A stretch of 64,000 nucleotides of DNA from Aquimarina sp040786285 (GCF_040786285.1 NZ_JBFMKQ010000003.1:620001-684000); one strand, 5' to 3'. Shown: positions 8,516-17,419, counted from the first letter of the stretch. The notes: a model not told the origin generated them from the sequence alone. Numbers and translations: made by a program.

Positions 8516-9763
8516 ATGATTGGTACCGGTGTTTTTACCAGTCTTGGGTTTCAACTGGTGGATATAAAAAATACCTGGAGCATATTGCTCCTTTGGGTAA
8601 TAGGTGCTGTTATCGCTATTAGTGGAGCCCTCACCTATGCCGAATTAGGCACAAAGCTACGACGTTCTGGAGGCGAGTATCACTTTTTGACGGTCACCTA
8701 TAGTCCTCTATTAGGTTATCTCTCTGGATGGGTGTCATTAACCGTTGGTTTTGCTGCTCCTATTGCTCTTGCAGCAATGGCGGCAGGATCCTATACCGAA
8801 CGTTATATTGGAATACATGCAAAAATAACCGCTATACTACTAATTGTAGTAGTTTCGGTTATACATATGTTCGATTTACGCAGAAGTAGCTTATTTCAAA
8901 ACGCCACTACCTATTTCAAAGTTTTAATTATTCTTTTCTTTATAGCAGTAGGCTTTTTAGTGCCTTCTACAGCAACAGCATTTGATTGGAGTTCTGGTTG
9001 GAAAGAAGAGATCTTGTTGCCATCATTTGCGGTATCCTTAATATTTGTCACCTACTCTTATTCTGGTTGGAATGCCGCAGCATATATCGTTGAAGAAATA
9101 AAAGATGTACAACGAAATCTTCCTATCGCCTTGATTGGCGGATCCTTATTAGTTAGTCTACTCTATGTTTTGTTGCAAATTGTATTTTTAAGACAAGCAA
9201 CGTTAGAACAGCTTTCGGGAAAAATAGAAATTGGTCAGATTGTAGCTGGGCAAGTCTTCGGGGATATAGGAGGGCAAATTATAAGTATTTTGATTGCCGT
9301 AATGCTGATTTCGAGTATTAGTGCTATGGTGTGGGTAGGTCCAAGAGTGACAAAAGTGATTGCAGATGATTATAAACTATGGCATTTTTTAAGAACGACG
9401 AATAAAAAAGGTATTCCTTTGATCGCTATACTATTGCAAGCTGTTATTGCTATAATTATGGTGTTTACAGGTTCATTTGATCAAATTCTGACCTATAGTG
9501 GTTTTATGCTTCAGTTTTTTGTTGCTGTAACTGTCGCAGGGCTCTTTTTTGTACGAAGAAAAAAAGATTATTCTGGATTTAAAAGTCCAATCTATCCGAT
9601 ACCTCAAATTGTATTTTTAGCCATCAGTATCTGGATATTAACGTATCTAATACTAGAGCAGCAAAGAGAATCATTAATAGGATTATCAATTCTGGCTATC
9701 GGAATAGTAACTTATATCGTGGATTATATTTGTTTCAGAAGAAAGAAGCGTAGGCCTAAATGA
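8516..9763 (+). CDS. APC-superfamily amino acid permease
   Basis: About twelve hydrophobic segments and the unwound-helix signature MIGTGVFTSLGF identify an APC-type amino-acid/polyamine permease. SYSGWNAAAYIVEEIKDVQRN is the usual TM6 region. 8516 is the first ATG in any frame after the upstream gap, but it would cut off the first half of TM1. The same frame is open upstream to 8423 and encodes ISWKTAAAIVIAN directly before it, the normal start of TM1. That extension contains no ATG, GTG or TTG, only ATC or ATA codons (for example 8459 and 8477). The true start is therefore either a rare codon or hidden by a frameshift. It converges with alkB, with only 11 bp between stops. Confidence 0.85.
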   Translation: MIGTGVFTSLGFQLVDIKNTWSILLLWVIGAVIAISGALTYAELGTKLRRSGGEYHFLTVTYSPLLGYLSGWVSLTVGFAAPIALAAMAAGSYTERYIGIHAKITAILLIVVVSVIHMFDLRRSSLFQNATTYFKVLIILFFIAVGFLVPSTATAFDWSSGWKEEILLPSFAVSLIFVTYSYSGWNAAAYIVEEIKDVQRNLPIALIGGSLLVSLLYVLLQIVFLRQATLEQLSGKIEIGQIVAGQVFGDIGGQIISILIAVMLISSISAMVWVGPRVTKVIADDYKLWHFLRTTNKKGIPLIAILLQAVIAIIMVFTGSFDQILTYSGFMLQFFVAVTVAGLFFVRRKKDYSGFKSPIYPIPQIVFLAISIWILTYLILEQQRESLIGLSILAIGIVTYIVDYICFRRKKRRPK

Positions 9764-9774
9764 CTTCGTTTTAT

Positions 9775-10815
9775 TTAGATGTTCTCCAATCTCTTCAATT
9801 TCCTGTTCATTAATATAAACCATAGCGGTTGAAACAATGCTAATACCATCATTCCCGGGTAACCGGTTGGCATTTGTGGACTTTGAGGCACCGATTTTAA
9901 TACTGCATATTTCTTGCTTCCATTGTAATGATGATCAGAATGTCTCGAAAGATTAAACAATAACAAACGCCCTATGGGATGATCAGAATTCCATGAATGA
10001 TGATGTTTTACTCGTTCGTAAGTACCGGTCTCGGTTTTCTTTCGCATAAGACCATAATGCTCTATGTAATTAACGGTTTCTAGCAGCATAATCCCAAGTA
10101 TGGCAGCACCTATAAAGGCAAGTAATACATAGGTCCCGAAGAAATATAAAATTAGAGATAGAAGCGCAATATTGGCAAAAGAATATACTACCATGCGATT
10201 TTGCAAAGAGAAAGGGGATTTACCTTGGTGGCTTAGTCGTTGGTTCTCTAATTTCCATGCTTTAAAATAGCTTCCAAAGTGAGATGTAATCCAAAAAGTA
10301 AATAATATCTGATTCCTTTTGGCTGTAGCCGCATCGTTAGGAGTAGCCACATCGCGATGATGCCCGCCATTATGATAAGGCAGAAAATGAGTATCTAATG
10401 ATGTTAGCAGAAGGATTTCTCCGATTAATTGTTCTTTTCTACTATGTCTATGTCCTAGCTCATGACCTACATTAATTCCTAATACTCCGCACATTAGCCC
10501 CATAGCAGATACTCGTCCAAAAAACTCTACAGTACCAAAAGGTGTATCTTGTATTACAAAAAGAAAATAGACCAACATACCTAATTGTACCGGTAGTGAT
10601 AGGTACATCACCCAATCATAAATGGGGTTGTTTTTTTCTGCAGTGGCGGTTTCCTTATCAAAATTAGAAGCATCTGGTTTTAAGAATAATTCTAATAGCG
10701 GTACAAAACCAAAGAATATAATAAAAGGAATAAAAGTCATGGCGCCATCGGTATTAAATGAAATATACACCGTGATCGGCAATGTATACACCAAAAGGTA
10801 TTTTAATCTTTTCAT
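9775..10815 (-). CDS. alkB: Alkane 1-monooxygenase (membrane di-iron hydroxylase)
   Basis: 346 residues with several membrane segments and the full histidine set of AlkB-type hydroxylases: HELGHRH (118-124), HNGGHH (148-153) followed by RDVATPNDAA, the NYIEHYGLMR segment and LSRHSDHHYNG near the C-terminus. AlkB oxidises terminal carbons of medium-chain alkanes using rubredoxin-delivered electrons. Substrate range here is inference, since related enzymes also hydroxylate other hydrophobic chains. No rubredoxin gene is adjacent. A TetR regulator lies 25 bp upstream on the same strand and is the likely regulator. Confidence 0.88.
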   Translation of the reverse strand: MKRLKYLLVYTLPITVYISFNTDGAMTFIPFIIFFGFVPLLELFLKPDASNFDKETATAEKNNPIYDWVMYLSLPVQLGMLVYFLFVIQDTPFGTVEFFGRVSAMGLMCGVLGINVGHELGHRHSRKEQLIGEILLLTSLDTHFLPYHNGGHHRDVATPNDAATAKRNQILFTFWITSHFGSYFKAWKLENQRLSHQGKSPFSLQNRMVVYSFANIALLSLILYFFGTYVLLAFIGAAILGIMLLETVNYIEHYGLMRKKTETGTYERVKHHHSWNSDHPIGRLLLFNLSRHSDHHYNGSKKYAVLKSVPQSPQMPTGYPGMMVLALFQPLWFILMNRKLKRLENI

Positions 10816-10840
10816 TTTTTAAATTTTTATCGTTAGACAG

Positions 10841-11419
10841 TTATATTTTCGAAATACCTTTTGTCAGTATTCCGATAAGATTATCAAAGTTGGCTATCAG
10901 TCTTTCATATTGCCCTTTTAAAAATAATGGGGTTTCCAGACCTTTAAGGAATATGAGTAACATTTCGGCATACACTTCGATATCTCCGGGAAGCTCAAGT
11001 TCATCTTTGACTACCCCCCTATTTAAAATTTTTGTGATTTGTTCTTTTTCCCATTGATCCATCTCTAAAATCACATCATTCAAAAACTCATAAAATTCGT
11101 AGAACTCTGGACGTAGCGTTTCCTGATAATTTGTTGAGATATTCATAACCTCCATGCGCTTAATCATATACGCTCTTATAATATCCCTACTATCAGCATT
11201 ATGATCTTCAAAAATTAGTATTAGCTCTTTTTTTAGAACAATAAGCTCAGACAATACAACTTCCCGAAACAGTAATTCTTTACTATTAAAGTGATAATAC
11301 AAAGATCCTTTTGCTTTTCTGGCAGACTTCGCAATCTCATCCATAGATGTTTTATAGAATCCGTATTTGCTAAACGTTTTACTAGCTGTGGTAAGCAATC
11401 GTTGTTTTGTTGGAGTCAT
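10841..11419 (-). CDS. TetR/AcrR family transcriptional regulator
   Basis: 192 residues. The N-terminal helix-turn-helix is canonical: LLTTASKTFSKYGFYKTSMDEIA then KGSLYYHFNSKELLF (about residues 9-51). The C-terminal ligand-binding half is divergent, as usual. The gene is immediately upstream of alkB with a 25-bp gap, so the two form a likely two-gene operon in which the regulator responds to a hydrophobic substrate or fatty acid. The ligand is not deducible. Confidence 0.85.
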   Translation of the reverse strand: MTPTKQRLLTTASKTFSKYGFYKTSMDEIAKSARKAKGSLYYHFNSKELLFREVVLSELIVLKKELILIFEDHNADSRDIIRAYMIKRMEVMNISTNYQETLRPEFYEFYEFLNDVILEMDQWEKEQITKILNRGVVKDELELPGDIEVYAEMLLIFLKGLETPLFLKGQYERLIANFDNLIGILTKGISKI

Positions 11420-11505
11420 TGTATTTTTTGACTATTTTTGTTTATTAGTCAAATATATAAAATAATTAGCACTAAATCAAGGAGGTAACTTGATGATCGT
11501 TTTAA

Positions 11506-12198
11506 TTAATTCTTTCCCCTTACAAAGGGTACAAATCGTACTGGTAGTCGTTCTTGAGTTTTTATTTTCCCATTCTTTTTTGTAACCAGTAGTAATTGCA
11601 TGGCATTACGGGGTCCAGCAGGGATAATCATCCTCCCTCCTTCTGCCAATTGATCTAGCAATGGTTGTGGAATAGTATCAATCCCGGCAGTCACTATAAT
11701 AGCATCAAAAGGAGCTTCTTCTTTCCAGCCATGATACCCATCTCCTATTCGCACCTCTATATTCTGATACCCTAGTGCGTCAAGCTGTTTTTTTGCGGTA
11801 TTGCCCAAGAATTCAACAATCTCAATCGTATATACTTCTTTTACGATTTCGGCCAACACTGCTGCCTGGTAGCCAGAACCAGTTCCTATTTCTAATACTT
11901 TATCGTCTGATTTTAGTTTCAACTCTTGGGTCATAAAGGCCACAATATAGGGTTGCGAAATGGTTTGTCCCCTCCCAATAGATAAGGGTCTATCTTCATA
12001 CGCATGCTTTTTTACGTTTTCGGGTACAAAAAGATGTCTGGGAACAGCAAGCATTGCATTCAAAGTGGTACGATCGACTATATCTCTAACTTGTAATTGA
12101 TCCCGTACCATATTTTTTCTTTGTTTTGTATATGCATCTTGGCTATATCCAAAACCGATCGAAAGTAAGAAACTTAATATAGACACAAGTATGTACAT
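11506..12198 (-). CDS. pcm: Exported protein-L-isoaspartate O-methyltransferase
   Basis: 230 residues. The Pcm fold is evident: RKNMVRDQLQVRDI, AVPRHLFVPENVKKHAYEDRPLSIGRGQ and ISQPYIVAFM, then SAM-binding motif I VLEIGTGSGYQAAVLAEI. The enzyme methylates isoaspartyl residues with S-adenosylmethionine and starts protein repair. The first 20 residues (MYILVSILSFLLSIGFGYSQ) look like a Sec signal peptide, which is unusual for classical cytosolic Pcm but seen in Bacteroidota. SAM supply outside the cytoplasm would be a problem, so the location deserves a check. Confidence 0.88.
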   Translation of the reverse strand: MYILVSILSFLLSIGFGYSQDAYTKQRKNMVRDQLQVRDIVDRTTLNAMLAVPRHLFVPENVKKHAYEDRPLSIGRGQTISQPYIVAFMTQELKLKSDDKVLEIGTGSGYQAAVLAEIVKEVYTIEIVEFLGNTAKKQLDALGYQNIEVRIGDGYHGWKEEAPFDAIIVTAGIDTIPQPLLDQLAEGGRMIIPAGPRNAMQLLLVTKKNGKIKTQERLPVRFVPFVRGKN

Positions 12199-12280
12199 TA
12201 TTTAATGTATTGAAAATCAATAATGTAAAGATCTTAAAAAACAACCAGTATAACAATGATTTAGTAATCAAATAATAGGT

Positions 12281-13468
12281 TTACAATAGAGCAATACCAT
12301 CCGTTTCATTACTATTTTCAGGTTGTTCTCCCTCATTGTTTATTGTATCCCTTATTACATCTGTTTTTTGTTCTATTTCATTTATTGATTTACCTTTTTC
12401 AATACCCTCTTCGTTTCTATGTTCATTGGTGGATAGTGGCTGAATTACTCTAGCAATTCTCTCGGTAAATCCAGCTATAAAGGCTATACATACATGATAA
12501 TTAAAAGAAAATAAAATTACTTCTTCAGCTTCATTAAGTTTATGACCTAGCTCATCTTCTAATCCATTTTGTAACAACCCAGACTCAAGCATAAAATATG
12601 ATAAATGAGCAAATGACAAACCTATAAATGGTCTAAACAATGCATTTAAAAAAAGTTGTAGTTTACTAATTTCTTTTTGCGCTTCATCGAATCTACGAAA
12701 ACTTAAAAGCATACTAATTATACTACCTTGCATACCTACAACACCAATCCAAGCCAGTAGTTTTATTTCTTTAGGCTTTAAATATTTCGATTCTATTAGT
12801 AAAGATTCTGCTACTTCATACAGTATAAGGCATATTGGTATTGCAAGTATTAAGCTGCATATTATACCTAATAAAAACACGAGCCTCCTGTCTAGTTTTT
12901 CTATTGTATCTAGAAAATTTTTAACAATCCCATTAAATGAAATTATAGATTGTTTTACGGGCATTATATTTACCAAGTCTTTCTTTTCATTAATATCTTC
13001 AACCTTTTTGTTGTCTATATTTACTTTATCTTCTTTATTCTGTTCTACTTTTTTATCCTCAATGAGATATGCATATACGAATAAAATTAAACAGAAAATT
13101 CCGGTCATGTAGGCTTCAAAAATTGATATATCACCTTCCCAGGGATAACCCAATACTATCATAGGCACTTTGGCATTTAACACCAATAATTGAATTAAAG
13201 TAACTGTAAAAAAGAAGATTCCTGTAACCAATAGGGATAGTTTATGAAATTTATTGGTCATTATCGAAATAATATTAACGCTAATCATCAATAAGATTAA
13301 AACAATTACTTTCATGCTATCTGAAGAATCAAATGCCAACTCTCCAATACAGAATTCTTTATCTAATGCTATTCTTAAAACATGCGTGGTGATGGGGATT
13401 GAAAATATTGAGATCGAGATTAGATGTAATAACATCTTGATCTCACGAGAATACAGGGAAATTTTCAT
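12281..13468 (-). CDS. Multi-pass membrane protein of unknown function
   Basis: 395 residues with roughly eight hydrophobic segments, a charged loop of about 30 residues in the middle (EDKKVEQNKEDKVNID...) and a polar C-terminal tail rich in Glu and Asn. No catalytic or transporter motif was recognised. It stands alone between pcm and an unknown gene on the same strand. The start at 13468 gives a short basic N-terminus followed by the first hydrophobic segment. AT-rich composition and lack of a recognisable family suggest an accessory gene. Confidence 0.6.
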   Translation of the reverse strand: MKISLYSREIKMLLHLISISIFSIPITTHVLRIALDKEFCIGELAFDSSDSMKVIVLILLMISVNIISIMTNKFHKLSLLVTGIFFFTVTLIQLLVLNAKVPMIVLGYPWEGDISIFEAYMTGIFCLILFVYAYLIEDKKVEQNKEDKVNIDNKKVEDINEKKDLVNIMPVKQSIISFNGIVKNFLDTIEKLDRRLVFLLGIICSLILAIPICLILYEVAESLLIESKYLKPKEIKLLAWIGVVGMQGSIISMLLSFRRFDEAQKEISKLQLFLNALFRPFIGLSFAHLSYFMLESGLLQNGLEDELGHKLNEAEEVILFSFNYHVCIAFIAGFTERIARVIQPLSTNEHRNEEGIEKGKSINEIEQKTDVIRDTINNEGEQPENSNETDGIALL

Positions 13469-13813
13469 GATTTCTATTTTTTAATTGATTAAAATTCTAT
13501 TCACAACCTATATTGTACTTGTTACATACAATATTCAACTTCATAAGCATCAATTAAATTAGAGGCAAAAAAATAATCAGCTATATTACACAAACTATAG
13601 GGTATGTTCAAGAGGCTTATCTCCCTTTTTAATGGGGTCTTTCCCTATACCTAAACAAACCGACCAAAGCTTGTAGGATATAATACCAGCCGCAAAACAA
13701 TTTTGAGAAATATTATTATTACGAATATATTTGAAATAAAACCATGAAAGAATACCCAATAAAAGGTATTTAAAGGGACGTGAAATATTAGTCGTAGCTT
13801 AAATTATGATTTA
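13469..13813. other. 345-bp intergenic region
   Basis: No convincing coding frame is seen. The stretch contains one copy of the bipartite G-run motif (13614-13637). Beyond that it is AT-rich and unremarkable. Confidence 0.5.
13614..13637 (+). promoter_or_regulatory. Bipartite G-run motif, copy b
   Basis: GG (13614-13615), then CTTATCT-CCC, then a T-rich tract and AATGGGG ending at 13637, giving 22 bp between the last G of each run. This aligns base for base in layout with copies c and d. No clear -7 element lies 55 bp downstream on this strand; the closest is CAATTTTG at 13698. The function of this copy is therefore unclear. Confidence 0.4.
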
Positions 13814-14422
13814 TTAATAATCCACCAACTCTCTTCTCAATTCATTTAAAGAGATATTACTATTGATTAACCGGGTTACAACTTCTTCACGAAATTCTTC
13901 AAGATCGTCGTAGTCATAGTATTTTGCCCATTTATGGGTTTCGAGAAGGTTTTTGATTTGTTTGATAAGCTTACGAGTTGCATCGGCAGAGCGTAAAACC
14001 GCCACCTGATCATAATTGGGGTTGTCTTTATGCATGTAGCTCACTTTTTTAGCATCAAAATCTACAGAAATGTAATAAGCATCAATATCGGGATCAAGAT
14101 TTTCTCTAAAATCTACCCAATCTGCATAGCCCAGGCGTAAATCATCTATCTCTGCAGGGAAATCAGATACTAGCCGCCATTGGCATTTTGCAGCTCGCCC
14201 CCAGTGGTTGGATAATCGATATACTCCGTGTTTGGTATAGTAGTAGGTACTCCCCGACTCACTACGATAATTTGGTTTTCGTCTTGAGATTTCACGCAAA
14301 GATGCTCCTCTAAACACGCAATACGTTTTATTAAAAAAGTTATAACGCGTATACACTTTACTCTGTTCTTTTTCCTGATGTTCCAATGATGATCTATTTT
14401 TTCCCGCTGGCAAAGAAATCAC
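13814..14422 (-). CDS. Hypothetical cytoplasmic protein
   Basis: 202 residues, charged, no signal peptide or membrane segment. It contains tyrosine-rich stretches (SGSTYYYTKHGVYRLSNHWG) and an acidic helical C-terminus (KYYDYDDLEEFREEVVTRLI). I do not recognise a Pfam family. The middle segment YYISVDFDAKKVSYMHK looks like a beta hairpin. Codon use matches its neighbours and the frame is uninterrupted, so it is a real gene. Upstream on the opposite strand lies a predicted small RNA. Confidence 0.6.
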   Translation of the reverse strand: MISLPAGKNRSSLEHQEKEQSKVYTRYNFFNKTYCVFRGASLREISRRKPNYRSESGSTYYYTKHGVYRLSNHWGRAAKCQWRLVSDFPAEIDDLRLGYADWVDFRENLDPDIDAYYISVDFDAKKVSYMHKDNPNYDQVAVLRSADATRKLIKQIKNLLETHKWAKYYDYDDLEEFREEVVTRLINSNISLNELRRELVDY

Positions 14423-14491
14423 AAATTACTCAAAAAGTAAAAACAAGTTTTAAACATTCTTTAACAGGATACTTGGGTTTTTCAAATTTAA

Positions 14492-14515
14492 GGATATAAC
14501 TCCTTAATAATGGGG
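14492..14515 (+). promoter_or_regulatory. Bipartite G-run motif, copy c
   Basis: GG (14492-14493) followed by ATATAAC-TCC-TTAATAAT and GGGG (14512-14515). The spacing of last G to last G is 22 bp. It lies 56 bp upstream of a perfect TATATTTG -7 element (14571) that is followed by a terminator-ended non-coding segment, which suggests an operator for the predicted small RNA. Confidence 0.5.
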
Positions 14516-14548
14516 TTTTTAACGGTATTCATTAAGCTAATTAACTCT

Positions 14549-14578
14549 TTTGTAGTTCTTGGATGAGCACTATATTTG
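14549..14578 (+). promoter_or_regulatory. Bacteroidota-type promoter for predicted small RNA
   Basis: TTTG (14549-14552), an 18-bp spacer and TATATTTG (14571-14578) match the Bacteroidota -33 TTTG / -7 TAnnTTTG consensus. No gene starts until 14886, but a strong terminator follows at 14653-14687. Confidence 0.65.
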
Positions 14579-14584
14579 AATCAA

Positions 14585-14687
14585 AATTATCACTTCTTAA
14601 AGCCATAAAAGCGATAGTTAGTTAAAGATAGTGTTTGAATTAGCCAAATTCTAAAAAAAACACCTTGTATCTACAAGGTGTTTTTTT
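14585..14687 (+). ncRNA. Predicted small RNA, about 100 nt
   Basis: The segment is bounded by a consensus promoter (14549-14578) and a strong intrinsic terminator (14653-14687). It contains no ATG and no plausible reading frame. The 5' end is estimated as about 7 nt after the -7 element. The rest of the RNA is A/U-rich with little secondary structure before the terminator hairpin, as is common for trans-acting small RNAs. No known RNA family (6S, SRP, tmRNA, RNase P) is recognised. The call is prediction only. Confidence 0.5.
14653..14687 (+). terminator. Strong intrinsic terminator in a divergent intergenic region
   Basis: CACCTTGTA (14661-14669) pairs with TACAAGGTG (14672-14680) around a two-base loop and is followed by seven T. 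A-rich sequence on the left makes it work in both directions. It lies between two divergently oriented genes, so it must end a transcript that starts in this gap. Confidence 0.85.
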
Positions 14688-14885
14688 ACCATAGAACATT
14701 AATCGAAGTCAAAAAATATTACAATCCAGATAACTTCTTTTACTTTAGAGTAAGCATTTCTTTAGTATATTTAACTGAAGGTGTAATGCCTTAATTTACA
14801 TCATTTTAGTGATTGGATTTATAGTAGATTATAAAAGTCTTTAGTAACTTTATATAATCATTGCAGATCATTAAAATAATGGGAT

Positions 14886-15320
14886 ATGAAAAATATACTA
14901 GTTGCGATCGATTTTGATGAAAACGAACAATTATTAATTGATAAAGCTTTTCAACTAGCCGAGGCATTTAATTCAAAAATATGGCTTGTACATATAGCCG
15001 CTCCAGACCCTTATTTTGTGGGTTACGATGTGGGACCTCAATACATTAGAGATAGCCGAGCATCAGAACTTAGAAAAGAACACAGACTACTTCAGGAATA
15101 CACAGCTAAGCTTAGGGAAAAAGAAGTTAGCGCTGAAGGTTTACTCATACAAGGATCTACAATTGAAATGGTAATAGAAGAGTCTAAAAAACTAAATATT
15201 GATTTAATTATTGTTGGCCATCATGAGTATACTTTTATTTACAAAGCCTTTGTAGGAAGTGTATCTGAAAACATTATTAAAAAATCAAAAATACCAGTAT
15301 TAATTATTCCTTTAGAATAA
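14886..15320 (+). CDS. Universal stress protein (UspA family)
   Basis: 144 residues in the single-domain UspA fold. It starts MKNILVAIDFDENEQLLIDKA and ends with the nucleotide-binding pattern LIIVGHHEYTFIYKAFVGSV plus SENIIKKSKIPVLII, where G-2x-G is replaced by GHH but G-S-V is retained. UspA proteins bind ATP or AMP and act in stress or starvation responses. It is monocistronic, divergent from the unknown gene at 13814, and faces a convergent DUF6268-like gene. Confidence 0.88.
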   Translation: MKNILVAIDFDENEQLLIDKAFQLAEAFNSKIWLVHIAAPDPYFVGYDVGPQYIRDSRASELRKEHRLLQEYTAKLREKEVSAEGLLIQGSTIEMVIEESKKLNIDLIIVGHHEYTFIYKAFVGSVSENIIKKSKIPVLIIPLE

Positions 15321-15376
15321 AAATTATAATTAAAATAAATGGACAACTCAATTTAAAGCACAAAAAGAGGAGTCTA

Positions 15377-16291
15377 CTACTCTTTCTTTTCTTTTAAATG
15401 AAAACGATACGTAGCCCCAACCCTTACAAAGAGATTTCCGGTCATCTCGGGATTAAGTAGATTACGACCATCTCCAAACTCAAACGCCGAAACACGTATT
15501 GGCAAAGTATCTCCTTCATTAAATACTTCATATGAAGCTGTAGAATATCCTGCCTGTATACGTAATAAAATACTTTGATCCATAAAACCATGTTGAAAAT
15601 AAGGTCCAAATTCTATGTTAGACATTTGGGTATATAGTTCTGCGGTATTCGGTTCGCGTTCTAAACTAAAAGATCGTACAAAGGCCTGAAATCCCAATCC
15701 AACGGCAATGGCATCATTAAAACGATGATTAACATCTGCATTTATAGGTAAACTGGCTGAAACTTCCCACTTTCTATCTTCGCTTACATAGTATAACCCA
15801 AGAATAGGGGTTACAAACGTACCGAATCCTTCGCTAGAAGCATACGCTCCAAAGCGATATTGCATACGGTCACTCTTTTGATATTTTAATAAAGCGACCC
15901 CTCCAAAAAATAAGTGATCCCCATCGGTATGTAAATCCTGACTGGCAATTTTTGGTAAGAACAAATACGTACCAGACCATTTTGATCCATGCTTAATATT
16001 TAGCCCTGCTTTAAGTGTGATATTACTAAGATTAATTGTATTACCATTAGGTACAAGATCTAAAGAATGTTGTATAAAGTCAACCCCAGTGATAATAGCA
16101 GTGTTCTCATTAAGTTTTATAGGATACGTAACTGCAACATCAAATATTGCAACGTTCGTTTGAGAATCACTACCCTCAAATCCAGCATCTCGGATAGAAC
16201 CATAATTTATTTTAACAAGATCAATGTAATCCTGAGCATGTATAGTTTGTGTGATTACGATTAAAAGGAAAAAAACAATTCTATTAATCAT
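15377..16291 (-). CDS. Outer-membrane beta-barrel protein, DUF6268-like
   Basis: 304 residues with a signal peptide (MINRIVFFLLIVITQTIHAQ) and a barrel-like alternation of aromatic strands, for example TYLFLPKIASQD, MQYRFGAYASSEGFGTFVTP and KWEVSASLPINADVN. It ends in FVRVGATYRFHL, a typical C-terminal outer-membrane strand. I place it in DUF6268-type Bacteroidota barrels by memory of the pattern; the role is unknown. A G-run motif and a promoter pointing the other way lie about 110 bp upstream. Confidence 0.7.
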   Translation of the reverse strand: MINRIVFFLLIVITQTIHAQDYIDLVKINYGSIRDAGFEGSDSQTNVAIFDVAVTYPIKLNENTAIITGVDFIQHSLDLVPNGNTINLSNITLKAGLNIKHGSKWSGTYLFLPKIASQDLHTDGDHLFFGGVALLKYQKSDRMQYRFGAYASSEGFGTFVTPILGLYYVSEDRKWEVSASLPINADVNHRFNDAIAVGLGFQAFVRSFSLEREPNTAELYTQMSNIEFGPYFQHGFMDQSILLRIQAGYSTASYEVFNEGDTLPIRVSAFEFGDGRNLLNPEMTGNLFVRVGATYRFHLKEKKE

Positions 16292-16402
16292 TGCGATATA
16301 CTATTTATAGAGGTTATTTATATAAAAAGGAACAAGTATACGAATATTATTCTTTATAGGCATAGATCGATATTTCTGTAGGTAATACTTATCTAAACTA
16401 GT

Positions 16403-16491
16403 GGGGAAATAACCCCTTCATAAATGGGGTTAAAAATAAATAAACAGGGAGAAATAACTCTTATTTCACTTTGATAAAGCCAATACATTTG
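16403..16491 (+). promoter_or_regulatory. Bipartite G-run motif, copy d, plus -7 element
   Basis: GGGG (16403-16406), AAATAAC-CCC-TTCATAAAT and GGGG (16426-16429) reproduce copy c almost exactly. A TACATTTG -7-like element lies at 16484-16491, 55 bp after the second G run, with no clear TTTG at -33. This suits an activator-dependent promoter for the PLAT-like lipoprotein gene at 16579. Confidence 0.5.
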
Positions 16492-16578
16492 TCACCAAAG
16501 TTGTACGAATATTTTCTAGCCGGCAGATGAAGGAGTAACAACTAACTAATTGAATTATTAATTATAAAATTAAAACCG

Positions 16579-17328
16579 ATGAAAAAAATTCATAATCTTA
16601 AAACCATAGTAGCATTATGTATTGGGGTATTATTTATTGTGTCCTGTGAGAAATCAGATCTAGCAACAGAGACTAACCAATTTGAAGTAAAGAAAGGTAG
16701 TGTAGAACAACAAGATGAAGGATTTAAAAGCACTACGGGCAACGACGGAGAAGTATTAAAAAACTTTAAAGAAACGGTTAGTCCGGTACTCAAGGTACAT
16801 TTTGATGACGATGTACCGATGAAGGAAGCAATGTTAAAATTTGATGTTGCCGTTAAGGAATACATGAGTAAACAATCTAATCAATTAAACAAAGATTTTA
16901 GTACAGAGTGGTATTATCGAGTTTGGGTAAAAACCGGTACGCAAACCTACAATGAAACCGATGGCCCAGTAGGGACTTACATTAGGTTTACCACAAGTGC
17001 TGGTGGATATACTCCGGCATTTAACTGGATGAATGGTGCTGGTAATAGCCTTGATGGTGGATATGATGGTTATTTATTTAGAGGAGCTATTCCGGGAGCA
17101 GCGATAGAATGGGTTGAAGTTGATTACGGTCAATTATACCTAAAAGGTACAAATGGATGGTTTGTTAAAGAATATATTTGCCAACTATGGGAAAGTGACC
17201 AAACCATACCAGCAACTGGATTCTCACAATTCTGGTCATATCCTAATGTATGGTTAGACAATGATACGGCAGATGGTTGGGATTCTTACTATACCGGTAA
17301 TATAGGAACAGGAAGAATAAATTTTTAG
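16579..17328 (+). CDS. PLAT/LH2-like domain lipoprotein
   Basis: 249 residues. A lipoprotein signal ends at FIVSC (Cys23). After a linker of about 80 residues comes a domain starting YRVWVKTGTQTY and containing GTYIRFTTSAG, GYDGYLFRGAIPG, WVEVDYGQLYLK and GWFVKEYICQLWES. This order resembles the PLAT (lipoxygenase-type) beta-sandwich, which binds lipids or protein partners. The assignment is by motif order only. The gene has its own promoter region with the bipartite G-run motif and a downstream terminator, so it is a single-gene unit. Confidence 0.6.
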   Translation: MKKIHNLKTIVALCIGVLFIVSCEKSDLATETNQFEVKKGSVEQQDEGFKSTTGNDGEVLKNFKETVSPVLKVHFDDDVPMKEAMLKFDVAVKEYMSKQSNQLNKDFSTEWYYRVWVKTGTQTYNETDGPVGTYIRFTTSAGGYTPAFNWMNGAGNSLDGGYDGYLFRGAIPGAAIEWVEVDYGQLYLKGTNGWFVKEYICQLWESDQTIPATGFSQFWSYPNVWLDNDTADGWDSYYTGNIGTGRINF

Positions 17329-17359
17329 TGTCAATTTATTTTAAACTGAATTGTCTAAG

Positions 17360-17391
17360 CGGGCTGTTACATGATGTAGCAGCCCGTTTTT
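17360..17391. terminator. Intrinsic terminator
   Basis: CGGGCTG (17360-17366) pairs with CAGCCCG (17380-17386) and is followed by TTTTT. It lies between the + strand lipoprotein gene and the convergent transhydrogenase gene. Confidence 0.85.
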
Positions 17392-17419
17392 AGATGTATT
17401 GTTTAAGCTCTTATTTAAA

